Shown here: positions 46,511 through 56,298 of the stretch, piece by piece
Position numbering within the stretch: the stretch's first letter is position 1
Layout: every line of letters begins with the position of its first letter
Assembly: GCA_019056595.1 (NCBI GenBank)
Contig: CP036163.1
Span: 4,526,001-4,590,000 of the forward strand
Source of the DNA: Pectobacterium atrosepticum
GTDB taxonomy: Bacteria > Pseudomonadota > Gammaproteobacteria > Enterobacterales > Enterobacteriaceae
Length of the DNA stretch: 64,000 bases
Direction of reading: 5' to 3'
Notes under the pieces: model-generated
What the model saw: only the letters and a program-made list of their open reading frames with translations
Told to the model about the DNA's origin: nothing
The model's database searches: none
Made by a program: the position numbers and the translations under genes

Positions 46511-47824
46511 TTACTGGTGATAGAACGGAAATGCGCCGAAGACAATACCACCGACCAGCAGCGACAGGCTGACAAAAATCGCCCATTTGATCGCAAAGCG
46601 TTGGTGATCGCCGATGTCCACTTTTGCCAGACTGACCAATAGGTAGAGCGATGGCACCAGCGGGCTGAGTAAGTGGAACGGTTGGCCGACAATCGAGGCA
46701 CGGGCGATCTCCTCTGGGGTAATACCGTAGTTGGCTGCCGTCTGGGCGATAACCGGTAAGATTCCGAAATAGAACGCGTCGTTGGACATCAAAAAAGTAA
46801 ACGGCAGGCTAATCAGCGCTGTGAATACTGCAAGATAAGGGCCGAAACTCTCGGGTATCACCTGCAACAGGCTCTTCGCCATCGCATCGACCATTCCCGT
46901 CCCAGATAAAATCCCGGTGAAAATCCCAGCGGCGAAAATAAGCGATGTCACCGCTAACACGTTAGCCGCGTGTGAACCGATTCGCGCTTTTTGTTCTTCC
47001 AGCTTGGGATAGTTGAGCATAACGGCGATGGCGAAGCCGGTCATAAACAGCACCTGAATGGGCAGAAGGCCGATCACCAGAAACAACAGAAGCAGGGTGG
47101 TGAGAATAAAGTTGGGCCAGAACATTTTAGGGCGGCGATTAGCGTCGCTTTCTTCGTCACTGCCGTTGCCCAGATTGATCGAGACATTCTGGAAGCTGCT
47201 GATATCAATGATCCCCAAGCGTTTACGCTCTTGTAGACCCAGAAAAACGGCTACGCCGACCAGCGTCAGGCTGGCTAAAATAATCGCGGGCAGCATGGGA
47301 AGGAATACGTCCAGCGCATCAACGCGCAATGCGGCGGCGGCACGCGCCGTCGGTCCGCCCCAAGGCGAGAGGTTCATTACCCCGCTGGCAATGTTAACCA
47401 GACAGGTCAATCCCAGCACGCTCATACCCAGCCGTTGATAAAGCGGCAGAAAGGCAGCAATTGCTATCATGTAGGTGGTAGTACTGTCACCGTCTAGCGC
47501 GACCATCAGCGTTAATACGGCGGTGCCGACCAAGACTTTTAGCGGATCGCCTTTAACCAAACGGAGAATGAAGCGCACTAGCGGATCGAACAACCCTGCA
47601 TCGATCATAATGCCGAAGTAGAGAATAGAAAACGTCAGCATAACGCCGGTTGGTGCCAGCGTTTTGATGCCGTCTAGCATCATCGCGCCCAGCCCCTGAT
47701 AGAAACCAGCCGCTAGCGCAAACAGCGTAGGGACGAGAATTAGCGCGATAAGCGCAGACATTCGTTTGGTCATGATCAGGTACATAAAGCAGATGACCAT
47801 AGAGAAACCGAGAATAGTGAGCAC
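46511..47824 (-). CDS. CitMHS-family metal-citrate:H+ symporter
   Basis: 437 residues, about 12 membrane segments. Family features: MTKRMSALIALILVPTLFAL, VALDGDSTTTYMIAIAAFLPLYQRLGM, GGPTARAAAAL, FLMSNDAFYFGILPVIAQTAANYGI and GQPFHLLSPLVPSLYLL. The start codon is GTG with GGAG eight bases upstream. CitMHS proteins import citrate complexed with Mg2+, Ca2+ or similar ions. It is the first gene of a short unit with the GntR regulator. Exact substrate not shown by sequence alone. Confidence 0.88.
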   Translation of the reverse strand: MLTILGFSMVICFMYLIMTKRMSALIALILVPTLFALAAGFYQGLGAMMLDGIKTLAPTGVMLTFSILYFGIMIDAGLFDPLVRFILRLVKGDPLKVLVGTAVLTLMVALDGDSTTTYMIAIAAFLPLYQRLGMSVLGLTCLVNIASGVMNLSPWGGPTARAAAALRVDALDVFLPMLPAIILASLTLVGVAVFLGLQERKRLGIIDISSFQNVSINLGNGSDEESDANRRPKMFWPNFILTTLLLLFLVIGLLPIQVLFMTGFAIAVMLNYPKLEEQKARIGSHAANVLAVTSLIFAAGIFTGILSGTGMVDAMAKSLLQVIPESFGPYLAVFTALISLPFTFLMSNDAFYFGILPVIAQTAANYGITPEEIARASIVGQPFHLLSPLVPSLYLLVSLAKVDIGDHQRFAIKWAIFVSLSLLVGGIVFGAFPFYHQ

Positions 47825-47914
47825 AATACGTCTCCTGTTTTTTATTATTTCCCAAATAATTTACTGCCTTTCTCTATGGCAAATTGAAGGTGCAAAAAGC
47901 CATGCGATTTTTTA

Positions 47915-47983
47915 TATACCCCAAATAATTCGAGTCGCAGGAACGCGGCCAACGCACATGTAGCTTGAAGTATTACGGGTATA
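47915..47983. repeat. Short ERIC element (about 69 bp, core deleted)
   Basis: Has both ERIC ends (CCAAATAATTCGAGTCGCAG and GCCAACGCACATGTAGCTTG ... ACGGGTATA) joined without the usual central CCCAGGAGCTTAC core. A recognised short form produced by internal deletion. Confidence 0.85.
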
Positions 47984-48568
47984 ACCGCATATCGAAAGGT
48001 ATAGGGTCTAGCTATTTCCCAACGTCAGAGACGTTCAGGAGAATACGAATAAAAGGAGAGGGTTAACTTCCGGGGTCGATACGAATAATAAATAACAGAT
48101 AATGAGAGCGCGATAAGGTAACGGTAATCGGTAACATAAATGACCTCTATGCGAGCAATAATAATATTCCTTTTATCCCCGTTAGCGGCCATGTAACCGA
48201 TTGTTTGGTCATGACTTTACGTGTAATGCAGATGATTTGATAATCACGGCTAACAGGGGCTCTTTTTGTTAAAAACAAATTAAAGCATTGTAAAATAAAA
48301 CGCAAATTGCGCTAAATTGGAATAAAAAACAATTGAACGATGGGAAGGTCAGCGATAACCAACATAATTTTAAAAGATAAACAGAGATGTGGGGATTTAA
48401 TGTCTGCGTAGAAATTTATTAGCGGTTAACGGGAATTCATCCGTTTTCATTAATAAATACTTACAAGATGGGACGGGGAATAAATATATTATCGGTGAGG
48501 AGAGTTAAACGTTGTCTAAACCGGCACGTATTTTCTGAATCACTCGAACGTTCTAAACCCAATAATTA
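47984..48568. other. Non-coding gap between citrate transporter and fdhF
   Basis: About 585 bases, A/T-rich, with no gene I can support. It should hold the promoter of the citrate transporter. A few short palindromes (for example CGCAAATTGCG near 48303) are seen but cannot be assigned. Confidence 0.5.
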
Positions 48569-48604
48569 CCTAAGCCGCCACGTAAAAATGGGTGACGGCT
48601 TAGG
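48569..48604 (-). terminator. Intrinsic terminator after fdhF
   Basis: CCTAAGCCGCCAC / GTGACGGCTTAGG, 12 of 13 bases paired, with a short A-rich loop, nine bases after the fdhF stop. No long T run. Confidence 0.7.
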
Positions 48605-48613
48605 TAAGGGAGA

Positions 48614-50764
48614 TTAGCTGACGTTTTCTGCGGTGGTACGCAGGCGTTCTTTCAACTGGCTGTATTCCTGCTGAACGTAATTCTCCGCTGCCTGCTGATC
48701 GTCAATGGCTTCCAGCTTAACGGCACAGTGTTTGTATTCTGGCGTTTTGGATACCGGATCGAGATGATCCAGCGTCAGCTCATTGCAGGCACCGATCCAC
48801 CACTGGTAAGTCATGTAGACGGCACCTTTATTGATGCGCTCGCTGACGGCAACGCGAGAAATAACCTTGCCGCGTCGCGATGAGATCCAGACCAGTTGTT
48901 GATCGCATATTCCTAAACGTTCAGCGTCATGTGGGTTAACCTGCACGTAACCTGGCTCATCTGCCAGCGTTTGCAGGGCGGTGCAGTTGCCTGTCATGGA
49001 ACGGCAGGAGTAATGGCCGACTTCGCGCACGGTACACAATACCAGCGGGTAGTCTTCATCGACCCGTTCCATCGGCGGCCGCCATTCTGCGGTTAGCAGC
49101 AGGCCTTTCCCGCCGGGGCGATCGAAGTGATTGTTTGCATACAACCACGGGGTGCCGGGGCTGTCTTCCGTCGGACACGGCCACGGCACATAACCCAGCC
49201 CCGCCATTTTCTCGTAGGTTGCGCCGTAATACAGCGGGCAGAGCTGCCGCAGTTCGTCCCAGATTTCCTGCGTATTGTTGTAGTGCATCGGATAACCGAG
49301 AGCCGTCGCCATCAGGCTGATGATTTCCCAGTCAGGTTTGACATCGCCCTGCGGTTCCACGGCTTTATAAAAACGCTGGAATCCTCGGTCAGCGGCGGTA
49401 TAGACCCCTTCGTGTTCGCCCCAGGATGTTGCTGGTAAAATGACATCGGCAATCGCGGCGGTTTTGGTCATGAAGATGTCTTGTACGATCAACAAGTCCA
49501 GCTCGTTGAACGCATCACGCAGCATCGACAGGTCCGGCTCGGTTTGCAGTGGATCTTCACCCATCACGTAATTGGCTCTGATTTTCCCTTCTTTTATTTT
49601 GTGCGGGAGGTCGGTCAGCGAGTAGCCAATTTTGTCAGAGAGCTCAGGCACGCCCCAGGCATCGGCAAATTTCGCCAGTACCGCCTTATCTGTGACGTTT
49701 TGATAACCGGGGAACATATTAGGCAGCGCACCCATATCGCAGGCACCCTGTACATTATTTTGTCCACGCACCGGCCCGACGCCAACGTTCGGACGTCCCA
49801 GATTACCGGTCAGCAGTGCCAGACCGGATAGCCCTTTGACCACATCAACGCCTTGGCCCCACTGTGTCACGCCCATTCCCCATAGAATAGTGGCTGACGG
49901 CGCCGCGGCATACATCCGCATTGCGTCTCGAATCAATTTCGGTGATAAACCGGTAATGTTGGCGACGTACTCCGGCGTGTATTTTGCGACGGTCTGGCTG
50001 AATTCCTCGAAGCCTTCGGTATGGCGGGCGACGTAAGCCTTATCGTAGCGACCTTCGTTAATCAGCACGTTAGCAAACGCGTTAACCAGCGCCATGTTGG
50101 AGCCATTTTTCAACGGTAGCCACAGATCGGCGATACGCGCGGTTTCGATACGGCGTGGATCGCACACGATGATTTTTGCCCCGCGTGCTTTTGCTTTCAG
50201 GATCCGGCGCGCCACGATAGGGTGCGAGTCTGCGGCGTTGTAGCCAAAAATCAGGATGCAGTCGGTCTTTTCGATTTCACAGATGGAGTTACTCATCGCG
50301 CCGTTGCCCAGCGTGACCTGTAGCCCGGCAACCGAAGGGCCGTGGCAGAGTCGGGCGCAACAGTCGACGTTGTTATTGCCGGTTACCGCTCGGGCAAATT
50401 TCTGCATCACGTAGTTGGTTTCATTACCGGGGCCGCGGGATGATCCCGTATGCATGATCGACTCGGCGCCGTACTTCTCTTTGATGCCTTTTAGTCGAGA
50501 GCTGGCGAAGTCGATGGCTTCATCCCAGGAGACCGCTTCAAAGGGGGCGCCTTTTTGACGGCGAATCAACGGTTGTTTCAACCGAGGCGTGAGAAGCTTG
50601 GTGTCGTTGAGAAAATCCCAACCGTAATAGCCTTTCAGGCACAGTTCACCTTCGTTGGTGACGCCGTTTGCCCCTTCCGCACCAACCACTTTGCCGTTCT
50701 CTACCAGCAGGTTTATTTTGCAGCCTGACCCGCAATACGGGCAGACGGTAAGCACTTTCTGCAT
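48614..50764 (-). CDS. fdhF: Formate dehydrogenase H, selenium-free (Cys) form
   Basis: About 716 residues from ATG 50764 (GGAG seven bases upstream); an in-frame start at 50806 adds 14 non-family residues. Molybdopterin oxidoreductase with an N-terminal [4Fe-4S] site (Cys8, Cys11, Cys15, Cys42) and very close overall similarity to E. coli FdhF. At the active site, codon 140 is TGC (Cys) where E. coli FdhF has selenocysteine: CCARLCHGPSVAGL instead of CCARVUHGPSVAGL. The neighbouring His141 and the Arg of GYYGWDF/CDPRRIETARIADLW regions are kept. It oxidises formate to CO2 and in enterics feeds formate hydrogenlyase. A functional selenium-free FdhF has been reported for P. atrosepticum. No hyc/hyf genes are in this window. 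Confidence 0.93.
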   Translation of the reverse strand: MQKVLTVCPYCGSGCKINLLVENGKVVGAEGANGVTNEGELCLKGYYGWDFLNDTKLLTPRLKQPLIRRQKGAPFEAVSWDEAIDFASSRLKGIKEKYGAESIMHTGSSRGPGNETNYVMQKFARAVTGNNNVDCCARLCHGPSVAGLQVTLGNGAMSNSICEIEKTDCILIFGYNAADSHPIVARRILKAKARGAKIIVCDPRRIETARIADLWLPLKNGSNMALVNAFANVLINEGRYDKAYVARHTEGFEEFSQTVAKYTPEYVANITGLSPKLIRDAMRMYAAAPSATILWGMGVTQWGQGVDVVKGLSGLALLTGNLGRPNVGVGPVRGQNNVQGACDMGALPNMFPGYQNVTDKAVLAKFADAWGVPELSDKIGYSLTDLPHKIKEGKIRANYVMGEDPLQTEPDLSMLRDAFNELDLLIVQDIFMTKTAAIADVILPATSWGEHEGVYTAADRGFQRFYKAVEPQGDVKPDWEIISLMATALGYPMHYNNTQEIWDELRQLCPLYYGATYEKMAGLGYVPWPCPTEDSPGTPWLYANNHFDRPGGKGLLLTAEWRPPMERVDEDYPLVLCTVREVGHYSCRSMTGNCTALQTLADEPGYVQVNPHDAERLGICDQQLVWISSRRGKVISRVAVSERINKGAVYMTYQWWIGACNELTLDHLDPVSKTPEYKHCAVKLEAIDDQQAAENYVQQEYSQLKERLRTTAENVS

Positions 50765-50897
50765 GATTGTTCTCCAAAGCCGAGTCTTGGATCGTAAGAA
50801 CTGCATTCTTGCGGCAGGCTGTTGATGCAGTTATTTAATCCTCGATAATCGCCGATAAAGAAAATTAATTTACTGATCGTGGTCATGCTCAGCGCGT

Positions 50898-50952
50898 GAC
50901 AAATTGTCCTAACGCCTTGAGCATCACGACCTTTTTCCATAGGACATTTGTC
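50898..50952. promoter_or_regulatory. Two inverted copies of a TAGGACAnTTTGTC-like site upstream of fdhF
   Basis: GACAAATTGTCCTA (50898-50911) and TAGGACATTTGTC (50940-50952) are near reverse complements, 28 bases apart and 135-190 bases upstream of the fdhF start. The position suits an enhancer-type activator such as FhlA, but I could not find a convincing sigma-54 promoter, so the binding protein is unknown. Confidence 0.4.
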
Positions 50953-51301
50953 TGGAAAATAACGTGCTGGTGTACTCCTCCTCTTTATCTGTTAATGCCT
51001 ATACTGTTTTTGACGATACTAACTCTATGTGCCACCGACTAGGCTGATGCATTCATGCCCATCGGCTGTTTAAAACAACGGAAACTGGCCTCTCAAGGAA
51101 GATAACGCATGCTGTTCGTTAATTTTTTGAGCATAACTTCCCATGTAATGGGTACTGAATCAGGGAATTCCAGAACGTCTGTCAGATCGCGCGGGATAAA
51201 GGGCGTGATAAGACTGACGGCACCGTCATGAGCAAAAAAGTAAATACTTTCCCGACAGCGCGTGCGGGCGGGAAATATTTTTTAACGTCGCGGAGTGCAT
51301 T
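50953..51301. other. Non-coding gap before the chemoreceptor gene
   Basis: About 350 bases without a gene; the divergent fdhF and chemoreceptor promoters lie in the wider gap. A GGAG seven bases before ATG 51302 is the only firm signal. Confidence 0.5.
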
Positions 51302-52981
51302 ATGGAATTTCTAAGAAACGTCAGCATAAAAATGATGGTGCTGGTCATAGTGGCTTCCCTGCTAGTGGCGTGGGGAGTGGCATCTGGGTTAAGTCTTTAC
51401 TCGCTTTATCAGGTCACCAATTTGCTTGATAAAAGCGAGACTCAGCGCAAAACGTATTCCCATCTGGTTTATGGCGCCGATCAATATTTTCGGGCCGTAA
51501 CGCGGATGGAAAGAACCATGGACTATTTGCAGCGTAACGAGCCAGAAAACGCCAAACAGACGTTGGAAATGGCACAGCGTGCAATCAAAAATACCAAGGA
51601 TTCGCTGGAGAAATTCCAGGCAGCGGAGCACGTTGGTGTCAATCAGGCAACGGTTGATGCAGTTAAAAACACGTGGAACACCCTGATCTCCTCTTCTATC
51701 GAGCCGATGAATTCAGCATTGCAACGCAACGATCCTGAAGCATTCCGGCAAATTTTCCGATCCGTTTACCCTCCCGTCAGTCTGACATTCGGGGACGATA
51801 TCAAACGTTATTCGGACGGCATTACCGCCTCATCGTTGATTCCAAGTGTGAATGAACACAATGATAAAAACCGCAATGTGCTTATTGTGGTTATGTTGAT
51901 TGGGGTTATCGTGCTGATTTTCACCGAGTATTATCTGAGAAATTATCTGGTGATACCGATTGCCGTACTTAAATCGCACCTGTCGCAGCTGACAGCGGGT
52001 CGTTTAGGCTGTGAACTGGCGGAGTTCGGCAAGAACTGTGCAGGGCGACTGATTCCCGATATCAAGCGGTTGCAGAAAAGTTTGCGGGATACGGTGACCG
52101 TCATCCGGCAAAGCACGACGGAAATCAACAATGGGACGTCCAGCATTAAGGATGGCAACGATAATCTCTCTAGCCGCACAGAGCAGCAGGCGGCGGCATT
52201 GCAAGAAACCGCCGCCAGTATGGAAGAGATTAGCTCCACGGTACGACAGACTACCGATCACGTGCATCAGGTACGCCAACTGGCGAAGGATGCGGCTGAC
52301 ATGGCGCAAAAAGGCGGAAATATCAGCACCAACGTGATGGCAACAATGGATGGTATCAGTGCCAGTTCGCGACAAATCTCCGATATCACCTCGGTTATTA
52401 ACAGCATTGCGTTCCAGACCAATATTCTGGCACTGAATGCGGCTGTTGAGGCGGCGCGTGCGGGGGAGCAAGGGCGAGGGTTTGCCGTGGTGGCTGGGGA
52501 AGTTCGAACGTTGGCGCAGCGAAGTGCGCAGGCGGCGAAAGAGATCGAGGCGCTGATTGCGGAATCCGTTTCACGGGTTGAAACCGGTGCAGGGCAGGTA
52601 AGGCAATCCGGCGAGGCGATGACGGCAATTATCGCTTCCATCGCTCATGTGAACGATCTGATTGGTGAAATCGCGGCGGCTACGGATGAGCAAACGCGCG
52701 GTATTACGCAAATTAGCCAAGCGGTGCACGAAATGGATAGCGTCACACAGCAGAACGCGTCGTTGGTGATGCAATCGGCTGAAGCCGCCGCGCGTCTGGA
52801 TGAACAAACCAGTGAATTGTCTGCCGTAGTGGACGTGTTTAATCTGGATTCGGATAGCGATCAGCAAACCGCTTTCTCCCGTCCGGCCATTGCCGCTCCT
52901 GTTCACCGCGCGGTCGCGCAGAGCACTACGCCGTTGTTGTCGGTGCATGGCCGTCACGGTGAGGGATGGGAAAAGTTCTGA
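51302..52981 (+). CDS. Methyl-accepting chemotaxis protein
   Basis: 559 residues. Membrane segment at about 10-35, a periplasmic four-helix-bundle-like sensor (about 36-190; [31 protein letters not shown]), a second membrane segment (about 195-215), HAMP and a cytoplasmic signalling domain with the conserved tip [42 protein letters not shown]. The C-terminus (GEGWEKF) has no NWETF-type receptor-docking pentapeptide. The ligand cannot be read from the sequence. It stands alone, with no che genes beside it. Confidence 0.94.
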   Translation: MEFLRNVSIKMMVLVIVASLLVAWGVASGLSLYSLYQVTNLLDKSETQRKTYSHLVYGADQYFRAVTRMERTMDYLQRNEPENAKQTLEMAQRAIKNTKDSLEKFQAAEHVGVNQATVDAVKNTWNTLISSSIEPMNSALQRNDPEAFRQIFRSVYPPVSLTFGDDIKRYSDGITASSLIPSVNEHNDKNRNVLIVVMLIGVIVLIFTEYYLRNYLVIPIAVLKSHLSQLTAGRLGCELAEFGKNCAGRLIPDIKRLQKSLRDTVTVIRQSTTEINNGTSSIKDGNDNLSSRTEQQAAALQETAASMEEISSTVRQTTDHVHQVRQLAKDAADMAQKGGNISTNVMATMDGISASSRQISDITSVINSIAFQTNILALNAAVEAARAGEQGRGFAVVAGEVRTLAQRSAQAAKEIEALIAESVSRVETGAGQVRQSGEAMTAIIASIAHVNDLIGEIAAATDEQTRGITQISQAVHEMDSVTQQNASLVMQSAEAAARLDEQTSELSAVVDVFNLDSDSDQQTAFSRPAIAAPVHRAVAQSTTPLLSVHGRHGEGWEKF

Positions 52982-53191
52982 TCCGCAGTGGGTTGAATGC
53001 GCGAGAGACGTTGAACGCATGTAGAGGTTGAGTACGACATAGCCAATAAGTTTGATGACGAACAGGGCAGAAAGGAGTCTGCCAGGTTCCCTTGCCTTCC
53101 GGTTTTCGTCTGACTTCTTGTGGACCACTGCTCAAAAAATGGTGGTGAAAAACGTTATGTCGATGTGCGTAATACCTTGGATTACTGAGAA

Positions 53192-53247
53192 AAAATGGCA
53201 TTTTTTTCTGTAAAAATGACTGCGGTAGTGTAAAGAAATGCCATTTT
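53192..53247. repeat. Inverted repeat in the gap before fetM
   Basis: AAAATGGCATTT (53192-53203) and AAATGCCATTTT (53236-53247), perfect 12-base arms about 32 bases apart. No gene is seen in 52982-53526. The repeat could be a terminator-like structure or a binding site pair. Confidence 0.6.
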
Positions 53248-53485
53248 AAGACGAGGATCTCTAGCGAGAAAGTGATTTTAATTAAATGATGGTATGATTA
53301 TTGCTTTGTTTTTGCTGGGTGTATTTTGCCGATTTTGCGATCAAAAAACCGCACTTCCCCAAGGATATTGAAAGAGAATGGGGTTTTTGACGTTAAATAA
53401 ATGATTGAAACTATTTGTTACATACTAAAGTCATTCTTGCTTATCTTTTCGTGACGTAAATCAAGACAGATGACGACTTCAAAGT

Positions 53486-53504
53486 GATAATAAGAATAAA
53501 TATC
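53486..53504. promoter_or_regulatory. Fur box upstream of the iron-uptake operon
   Basis: The 19-base site begins GATAAT and ends ATATC and matches the consensus GATAATGATAATCATTATC at 15 of 19 positions. It lies about 20-40 bases before the fetM ATG, so iron-loaded Fur should block transcription or initiation here. Confidence 0.8.
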
Positions 53505-53526
53505 ATTTGTGCTTCACCACACGCTT

Positions 53527-55431
53527 ATGTCTATCTGGCAAAAAACGCTTCTGTTGTTGTGTTGGTTGTTGAGCTGTTCAGTGGCAGTTGCCGCGACCGA
53601 TTACGCCACATTCATTCAAGATATCGAAACCAGGCTGGATAAAACGGCTCAGCTCTATGAGCAGCAAAAGCCGGATGACGCCCGCACTGAAGTTCAGATG
53701 GCCTATTTTGAGGTATTTGAAAACCTCGAAGGCCCTATCCGCATCAATATCTCCGCGCAAAAAAGCTATCAGCTAGAAGCGACCTTTGGTGAAATTCGCC
53801 GCATGATTGGCGAAGGAAAACCGCAGGCTGACGTGCAGGCAAAAATCTCATGGCTGAAGGGTGAACTGGATGCTGTTTTGCCCGTGCTGTCGGAAGGGCA
53901 CAAGCTGGTTGCGCAGGAGCAGCACGGTGCCTACGACAATGCTGATATCGCGCCGTACTGGCAACAGAGTTTTAAAATCATTGATGACCAGCTCGCGCTG
54001 GCCGTGACGGAATATCAGGCTGGCGATTACAAAAAAGCCAGCCAGAGCGTGCAGCAGGCGCACTATCAGGGATTTAAAAACTCTGAAATGGAAATGTCTG
54101 TCCGGCAGAATCGCTCGGCGCAGCAGGCCGCTTCCATTAATCAACAATTCTCTGCATTGATTACGTTAGCCAGCCAACCCGAGCAACTGACAGACGTTGC
54201 CTATCGGGTCACCACGCTGTTGCAAGATATCGAGGATGTCTTACCGGGGTTGCCGACAACGCGCGATAGCCAGCAGGCAACGGCGGCACCTGCCGCGAAT
54301 GCCGATACCGGCGCTGTGCCGGATGCAAACTGGGCGAAAGTCTCCGACGATATTAATCAGGCCATTGCCGCCGCTATCGCACAATACCGTGCGGGTCAGA
54401 TTAAACCCGCCATCATGGCGGTGCAGGACACCTACTTCGATCTGTTTGAAGCGACAGGCATGGAGAACAAAGTCGGTTCTCGTGATGCGGCGTTCAAATC
54501 GACGCTGGAAGGGTATTTCACCCGTCTGGTGAGCATGATGAATGCCAAACAGCCGGTGGATCAACTGCAAGGGCAGGCTGACGCGTTGCAGCAGGAACTG
54601 GCGAAAGCGGTCACCATGTTGGGCGACGGCGGCGAAACGCATTGGAGCCTGTTGATATACAGCCTGATGATTATTGTGCGTGAAGGGCTGGAAGCCTTGC
54701 TGATTGTGGCGGCGATCGTGGCCTATCTGGTGAAAAACAATCAGCAGGACAAACTGCCGCTGATTCGCCAGTCAGTTTACGTCGCGCTGCTGTGTAGCGT
54801 GATTACCGCTTTTATTTTCCAACTCGTGTTCACCAATTCCGGAGCCAGTCGTGAGCTGCTGGAAGGCATTACGATGCTGATCGCCGTAGTGATGCTGTTC
54901 TTCATGAGCTACTGGCTATTGTCCAAAGTGGAAGCGCGGCACTGGAAGGCTTATCTGGAAGGTAAGCTGTCCCATTCGCTGAGCAGCGGTTCCATGATCG
55001 GGCTATGGTTAACCAGCTTTCTGGCTGTGTACCGCGAAGGTGCGGAGACCGTGTTGTTCTACTACGCGCTGGTCGGTGATGCCAACAATATGGCAGGGCA
55101 CCTCTCCATTCTGGCTGGGTTTGCCATCGGCTGTGTGATCCTACTTATCGCTTACTTCGTGATGCGCTACACCATCGTCAAATTACCGCTGAAGCCGTTC
55201 TTCATGTTTACCGGCTGCTTTATGTACCTGATGGCGTTTGTGTTCGCAGGAAAAGGCGTGCTGGAACTGATCGAAGGCAAGCTGTTTGAGCCGACGTTGC
55301 TGACTAGCGTGCCGGAAATCAGCTGGCTGGGCATTTATCCTTATGTGGAAACGCTGATTCCACAAGTTGTGTTGGTTGTCGCGGCGTTACTTGCCCTGTG
55401 GGTGATGCGACGCAGAGCGTCAGCCATCTAA
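53527..55431 (+). CDS. fetM: FTR1-family iron permease FetM
   Basis: About 634 residues. Signal peptide MSIWQKTLLLLCWLLSCSVAVAA, a long periplasmic region (about 25-370) with two similar helical halves, and a seven-segment FTR1 membrane domain with both iron-binding motifs, REGLE (IIVREGLEALLI) and REGAE (VYREGAETVLF). GTG 53509 is a possible earlier start; neither start has a good ribosome site, and ATG 53527 gives a clean signal peptide. It moves iron across the inner membrane. FetMP pairs are known from E. coli and Yersinia. Followed by fetP after about 115 bases. Confidence 0.92.
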   Translation: MSIWQKTLLLLCWLLSCSVAVAATDYATFIQDIETRLDKTAQLYEQQKPDDARTEVQMAYFEVFENLEGPIRINISAQKSYQLEATFGEIRRMIGEGKPQADVQAKISWLKGELDAVLPVLSEGHKLVAQEQHGAYDNADIAPYWQQSFKIIDDQLALAVTEYQAGDYKKASQSVQQAHYQGFKNSEMEMSVRQNRSAQQAASINQQFSALITLASQPEQLTDVAYRVTTLLQDIEDVLPGLPTTRDSQQATAAPAANADTGAVPDANWAKVSDDINQAIAAAIAQYRAGQIKPAIMAVQDTYFDLFEATGMENKVGSRDAAFKSTLEGYFTRLVSMMNAKQPVDQLQGQADALQQELAKAVTMLGDGGETHWSLLIYSLMIIVREGLEALLIVAAIVAYLVKNNQQDKLPLIRQSVYVALLCSVITAFIFQLVFTNSGASRELLEGITMLIAVVMLFFMSYWLLSKVEARHWKAYLEGKLSHSLSSGSMIGLWLTSFLAVYREGAETVLFYYALVGDANNMAGHLSILAGFAIGCVILLIAYFVMRYTIVKLPLKPFFMFTGCFMYLMAFVFAGKGVLELIEGKLFEPTLLTSVPEISWLGIYPYVETLIPQVVLVVAALLALWVMRRRASAI

Positions 55432-55547
55432 TAAAGCATGAATCCAATATTAAATACTGAAAGCAATAAGAGCAGAAAATAACCATAACAACCCCAATCG
55501 CTTAGCGAATTAAGTGAGTAGGGACGACTGAGATGAGGATAGGTTTG

Positions 55548-56075
55548 ATGAATATGCAAAAAAGTCTGATTGCGGGTGCCATTATTGCCGGTATTTTTAC
55601 AGCGCCTGCTGCGCTGGCGTTTAAAGAATATCCAGCGGGTGAGCCTGTTTCCCTGAACGAAATGGAAATTGCTGCTGTTTATCTGCAACCTATCGACATG
55701 GAGCCACGTGGGATGGGGCTGCCTGCCGCTAAAGCAGACATCCATCTGGAAGCTGATATTCACGCTGCTGAAGGCAACAAGAACGGTTTTGGTGCCGGTG
55801 AGTGGATGCCGTTCCTGACGATTGCTTACACCCTGACCAACACCGATACCGGCGCGAAGCAAGAAGGCACCTTCATGCCAATGGTTGCTAGCGATGGTCC
55901 ACACTACGGTGCGAACATCAAAATGATGGGGGTGGGTAACTATAAAGTGACTTACCACATCGATCCGCCATCAAAAGCCGGTATGCACCGTCACACCGAT
56001 GGTGAAACGGGCGTAGGCCGCTGGTGGAAACCGTTTGATGTCAGCTTTGACTTCAAATACGTCGGCATAGAATAA
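55548..56075 (+). CDS. fetP: Periplasmic iron/copper-binding protein FetP (P19 family)
   Basis: About 175 residues from ATG 55548; an in-frame ATG also lies at 55533. Signal peptide ending APAALA, mature start FKEYPAGEP. Metal ligands of the P19/FetP family are visible: His and Glu in DIHLEADIH, Met in FMPM, His in GPHYG and His in GMHRHTDG. It is thought to bind Cu and Fe and supply iron to FetM. Campylobacter P19 and E. coli FetP are the studied relatives. Confidence 0.92.
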   Translation: MNMQKSLIAGAIIAGIFTAPAALAFKEYPAGEPVSLNEMEIAAVYLQPIDMEPRGMGLPAAKADIHLEADIHAAEGNKNGFGAGEWMPFLTIAYTLTNTDTGAKQEGTFMPMVASDGPHYGANIKMMGVGNYKVTYHIDPPSKAGMHRHTDGETGVGRWWKPFDVSFDFKYVGIE

Positions 56076-56113
56076 GGTCTTCTGTCCGCGATGCACTGTC
56101 GCGGCCATGTTCA

Positions 56114-56158
56114 CGCCTCTGCGGATACATTATTGCTGCCCGCAGAGGCGGTGATTTT
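56114..56158 (+). terminator. Terminator or attenuator after fetP
   Basis: Perfect 11-base stem CGCCTCTGCGG / CCGCAGAGGCG (56114-56124 and 56140-56150), followed by GTGATTTTCT. It would let fetMP be expressed more strongly than the five genes that follow. Confidence 0.75.
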
Positions 56159-56196
56159 CTGGTTAGTGTACTGATGCCGCCAGACAGCATGCTTAA

Positions 56197-56298
56197 CCAA
56201 CGCACCTGCAACTTGAACGCGGTTTGCAGCGGCGAGGCCCATGTGTGGGCCGAGTAACAAAGCCAACACACCTGCAACTTGAAAGGTGACGGGTATAT
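56197..56298. repeat. ERIC-derived remnant between fetP and the DUF2318 gene
   Basis: Two partial ERIC ends in direct order: AACCAACGCACCTGCAACTTG near 56197 and GCCAACACACCTGCAACTTG ... GTGACGGGTATA ending just before ATG 56299. The diagnostic ERIC core is absent. Confidence 0.65.

Noticed and set aside
50765..50870. A sigma-54 promoter for fdhF
   Set aside because: A TGCCGC-N5-TGCA-like string was found, but it lacks the essential GG at -24.
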